From Brucella haematophila (GTDB lineage Bacteria; Pseudomonadota; Alphaproteobacteria; Rhizobiales; Rhizobiaceae), in assembly GCF_005938105.1 (NCBI RefSeq), contig NZ_VCPE01000015.1, forward strand, positions 1 through 64,000: a stretch of DNA of 64,000 nucleotides, written 5' to 3'. The notes under the pieces are model-generated. The model searched no databases. It saw only the letters and a program-made list of their open reading frames with translations, and was not told the origin of the DNA. The number at the start of each line of letters is the position of its first letter. Position 1 is the first letter of the stretch. Shown here piece by piece: positions 62,145-64,000 of the stretch. A program made the translations under genes and the position numbers.

Positions 62145-62377
62145 AATGGAAACGCTCAATCCAAGCCACCTGAAGGCAGACACTGTCGAATTCTTGTCGG
62201 CCGTCACTCTTTCAACCGACAGGGCCAACGCCGCCAGCAAACGGCATTCACATGCACTATGCGACAACCGGCGAAGGGGTGGTGCTTGAAGGCTGCGGCC
62301 ACTATCTGCCGGATGAATGTCATGCGGAATACTCCAAAGCCATTTCCAATTTTTGGCGAGACAACCCTGTTAGGTAG
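62145..62377 (+). pseudogene. Alpha/beta-hydrolase gene reduced to its ends
   Basis: From about 62228 one frame reads TPPANGIHMHYATTGEG, the usual start of the hydrolase domain, and continues directly into VVLEGCGHYLPDECHAEYSKAISNFWRDNPVR and a stop, which is the usual end with its catalytic histidine. The 200 or so residues between, including the nucleophile, are deleted. A frame just upstream beginning at ATG 62145 (METLNPSHLKADTVEFLSAVTLSTDRANA) may be the leader, now out of frame. It lies next to the deleted TetR gene. Confidence 0.65.
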
Positions 62378-62389
62378 TTCGAAAGAAAT

Positions 62390-62419
62390 GCCGTCGCGGC
62401 AATAAAGCTTAGCGACGGC
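62390..62419. terminator. Hairpin after the hydrolase remnant
   Basis: GCCGTCGC and GCGACGGC pair around a 14-base loop, followed by GTTTC. It may be the original terminator of the lost hydrolase gene. Confidence 0.4.
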
Positions 62420-62487
62420 GTTTCAGCGTCGATGGCCCTTCAATGAAGGCCGTTTTCATGAAGGTGGTCAGCCCTCCCGCAAGGTTG

Positions 62488-63330
62488 CTATCTTAGCCGG
62501 TTGAGATTGGTTGCACGCAGCAATGCTTCGAGGCGCTTTTCACCCTCTCGCGTTTGCGCACCATCGCGCAGACCGCCGCGGATCAACTGTTCCGCCGCGG
62601 GACGGATGAACAAATCTGCCCACGCTTGATTTTCGGTTGCCAGACCAGCCAGCAAATCTGCCGGAGGTAGCACTTTCTTCGCGGCTTCGATAACCCCTTC
62701 GGGCAAAGCGGCGATATTCTTTGCGAGCGTTTCCACGAATGTGTCGATCTGGTCGGCAGACAGAGCACGGTTGATCCAACCGTAACGTTCGGCTGTTTCA
62801 GCATCGAACAGATCCGCCCCCAGAACTGCTTCAAGCGCACGATTGCGGCCTAACCGATGCCCGAGATACTGCGTCGCCGCGCCTCCGGGGATGATGCCCA
62901 TCAGCGCCTCGCATTGCGCAAGTCCCGCCCTGCCAATTTCGGCAAAGCACATATCCGCTGCCGCGACAAACTCCGCCCCGCCGCCCCGCGCCAGCCCCTT
63001 GAGCTTGACGATTGTTACTTGCGGCTGGTGGCGCAGCATCTCGGAAAAGGCCTGAAAGACATTCAGGCCCTCCGGCACATCTTTCGCAAGTGCATCGAAG
63101 GCCTTTGGCTCATCAATCAAAGTCATGTCCACATGGACAATGAAAAAATCGGGATTAGCGCTATCAAATACGATGGCCTTGACAGTGTCCTCGACCCGCA
63201 TTGCTGTGAGAAAGCGCCGCAGCTCGGTCATAAGCTGCACATTGAGTACATTGACCGGAGGATTATCGAGCGTCACATGCGCGACGCCATCGGCAACAAC
63301 AATTCGGATCGCAGAAAAATCGCCGTCCAT
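62488..63330 (-). CDS. Enoyl-CoA hydratase/isomerase family protein
   Basis: About 280 residues of crotonase fold, started at the ATG with AGGA seven bases upstream (an ATG at 63345 is in frame). The oxyanion-hole segment KGLARGGGAEFVAAADM and two glutamates in the expected places (LAQCEALMGIIPGG and RALEAVLGADLF) are present, so it may be a working hydratase, unlike the one at 1300. It is divergent from an HxlR regulator across two palindromes. The substrate is unknown. Confidence 0.88.
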   Translation of the reverse strand: MDGDFSAIRIVVADGVAHVTLDNPPVNVLNVQLMTELRRFLTAMRVEDTVKAIVFDSANPDFFIVHVDMTLIDEPKAFDALAKDVPEGLNVFQAFSEMLRHQPQVTIVKLKGLARGGGAEFVAAADMCFAEIGRAGLAQCEALMGIIPGGAATQYLGHRLGRNRALEAVLGADLFDAETAERYGWINRALSADQIDTFVETLAKNIAALPEGVIEAAKKVLPPADLLAGLATENQAWADLFIRPAAEQLIRGGLRDGAQTREGEKRLEALLRATNLNRLR

Positions 63331-63366
63331 AATGGTTCCTTTCATGGAAATCAGTTGCCGAGAAGG

Positions 63367-63379
63367 TATCTAATGGATA
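63367..63379. promoter_or_regulatory. Putative HxlR operator, hydratase side
   Basis: TATC-TAATG-GATA lies in the divergent space. The wider sequence GGTATC-N6-GGATATCT is repeated, inverted, at the other site. Confidence 0.45.
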
Positions 63380-63413
63380 TCTAGTGTCAATTACGCACCA
63401 AAAGCATCCCAGA

Positions 63414-63427
63414 TATCCACGAGGATA
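63414..63427. promoter_or_regulatory. Putative HxlR operator, regulator side
   Basis: TATCC-ACGA-GGATA is a perfect palindrome that includes the GAGG ribosome site of the HxlR gene, which would let the regulator block its own expression. Confidence 0.5.
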
Positions 63428-63430
63428 CCG

Positions 63431-63796
63431 ATGACAAATGAGAGCGACCCGATTTACCGCGCCGACTGTCCGAGCCGGGAAATTCTCGACCAGATTGCCG
63501 ACAAATGGTCGATGCTGGTGTTGCAGGTGCTTAACAACGAACCTCGGCGTTTCAACGCGATCAAGCGACGCCTGGAGGGCATCACTCAGCGGGTCCTGAC
63601 CCAGACTTTGCGCAAGCTTGAACGCAATGGGATGGTCACGCGGCGGATATTACCCGGTCCACCACTGGGTGTTGAATATGCCCTGACCCCTTTGGGGCGC
63701 TCGCTGCAGGCGCCCTTCGCGAGCCTTTATCACTGGACAGTGGAGCACATGGATACAATCCAGCAACGCCAATCCGAGTTCGATAAACGCTCGTGA
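63431..63796 (+). CDS. HxlR family transcriptional regulator
   Basis: A 121-residue winged-helix regulator: DCPSREILDQIADKWSMLVLQVLNNEPRRFNAIKRRLEGITQRVLTQTLRKLERNGMV is the HxlR domain, with a cysteine near residue 11 in the position used for redox sensing in several relatives. It is divergent from the enoyl-CoA hydratase gene and probably represses it. This is the second HxlR gene with an adjacent divergent enzyme gene within 4 kb. Confidence 0.9.
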   Translation: MTNESDPIYRADCPSREILDQIADKWSMLVLQVLNNEPRRFNAIKRRLEGITQRVLTQTLRKLERNGMVTRRILPGPPLGVEYALTPLGRSLQAPFASLYHWTVEHMDTIQQRQSEFDKRS

Positions 63797-64000
63797 CTTC
63801 CTTCGCGGTAGTTGCAGTGTTTTGCGCTAAAAGTGTTGACTGACAAGCGCTGTACCCAATCTCATCAGAAGAACGGCGCTACACGTCTTTGGCACGAGCC
63901 AACTCGATCTATCGCCGCTCAACCGACCAAAAGCGAATGAGGCAATGGCGGCTGGCACGACATCACCTCCTGAGAAAATCAGGTTCACCACAACGCCCAG
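63797..64000. other. Right-hand end without a recognisable gene
   Basis: The last 204 bases contain no open frame with family resemblance, ribosome site or clear repeat. Confidence 0.5.

Overview
The window reads as chromosomal DNA of an alphaproteobacterium of the order Hyphomicrobiales. Gene style and content suggest the Brucella/Ochrobactrum group, but this is inferred from protein character and not from a marker gene; no rRNA or tRNA gene is visible. Almost everything is accessory catabolism: four ABC uptake systems or parts of them, acyl-CoA and keto-acid chemistry, and many small local regulators (TetR, ArsR x2, XRE, LuxR, MerR, GntR x2, HxlR x2). No prophage, insertion sequence or CRISPR array was found.

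Layout. 0-8.9 kb: a fatty or aryl-acid degradation module (solute-binding protein, enoyl-CoA hydratase, acyl-CoA ligase, iron alcohol dehydrogenase, thiolase, thioesterase, SDR, MaoC hydratase) with its TetR regulator; the same palindrome (CATACT-N4-AGTATG) lies in both divergent promoter regions. 8.9-20.8 kb: small stress and housekeeping units, namely two ArsR/AHSA1 pairs, an I78-type lipoprotein, a histidine kinase, response regulator and secreted HbpS-like protein, arsC, an XRE/NAD(P)-binding pair, a DUF1643 protein, a cystathionine lyase-type enzyme and a ccdAB toxin-antitoxin pair. 20.8-26.6 kb: a spermidine/putrescine-type ABC operon with an SDR, divergent from a LuxR-type regulator. 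26.6-27.9 kb: a stranded C-terminal fragment of a type VI secretion ClpV ATPase. 28.3-31.1 kb: metE behind a cobalamin riboswitch and an upstream palindrome. 31-33 kb: a DUF1254 protein and a MerR/CMD pair.

33.2-59.8 kb is the most interesting part. A nine-gene minus-strand operon encodes a fused E1 alpha-beta 2-oxoacid dehydrogenase, its E2, a polyamine-type ABC transporter, a class IV aminotransferase and a split transketolase, with a VOC protein and a GntR regulator on the other side. A second minus-strand operon (57.3 to 48.6 kb) encodes a ribose-type ABC importer plus hydantoinase/oxoprolinase HyuA and HyuB. Both promoter regions carry two copies of the same 12-bp motif (ATTGGATACATT or a near variant), so the two operons probably form one regulon and one pathway whose substrate is unknown. 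Interleaved with it is a second regulon: lhgO-gabD (45.8-48.5 kb) and a class III aminotransferase with its own GntR regulator (57.5-59.8 kb) share the palindrome TGATGCATCA, suggesting a route for omega-amino acids and dicarboxylic semialdehydes.

59.8-64 kb holds two HxlR regulators, a quinone oxidoreductase and an enoyl-CoA hydratase, together with a decay zone containing an ABC-ATPase tail, a TetR gene with its middle deleted and an alpha/beta-hydrolase gene reduced to its two ends.
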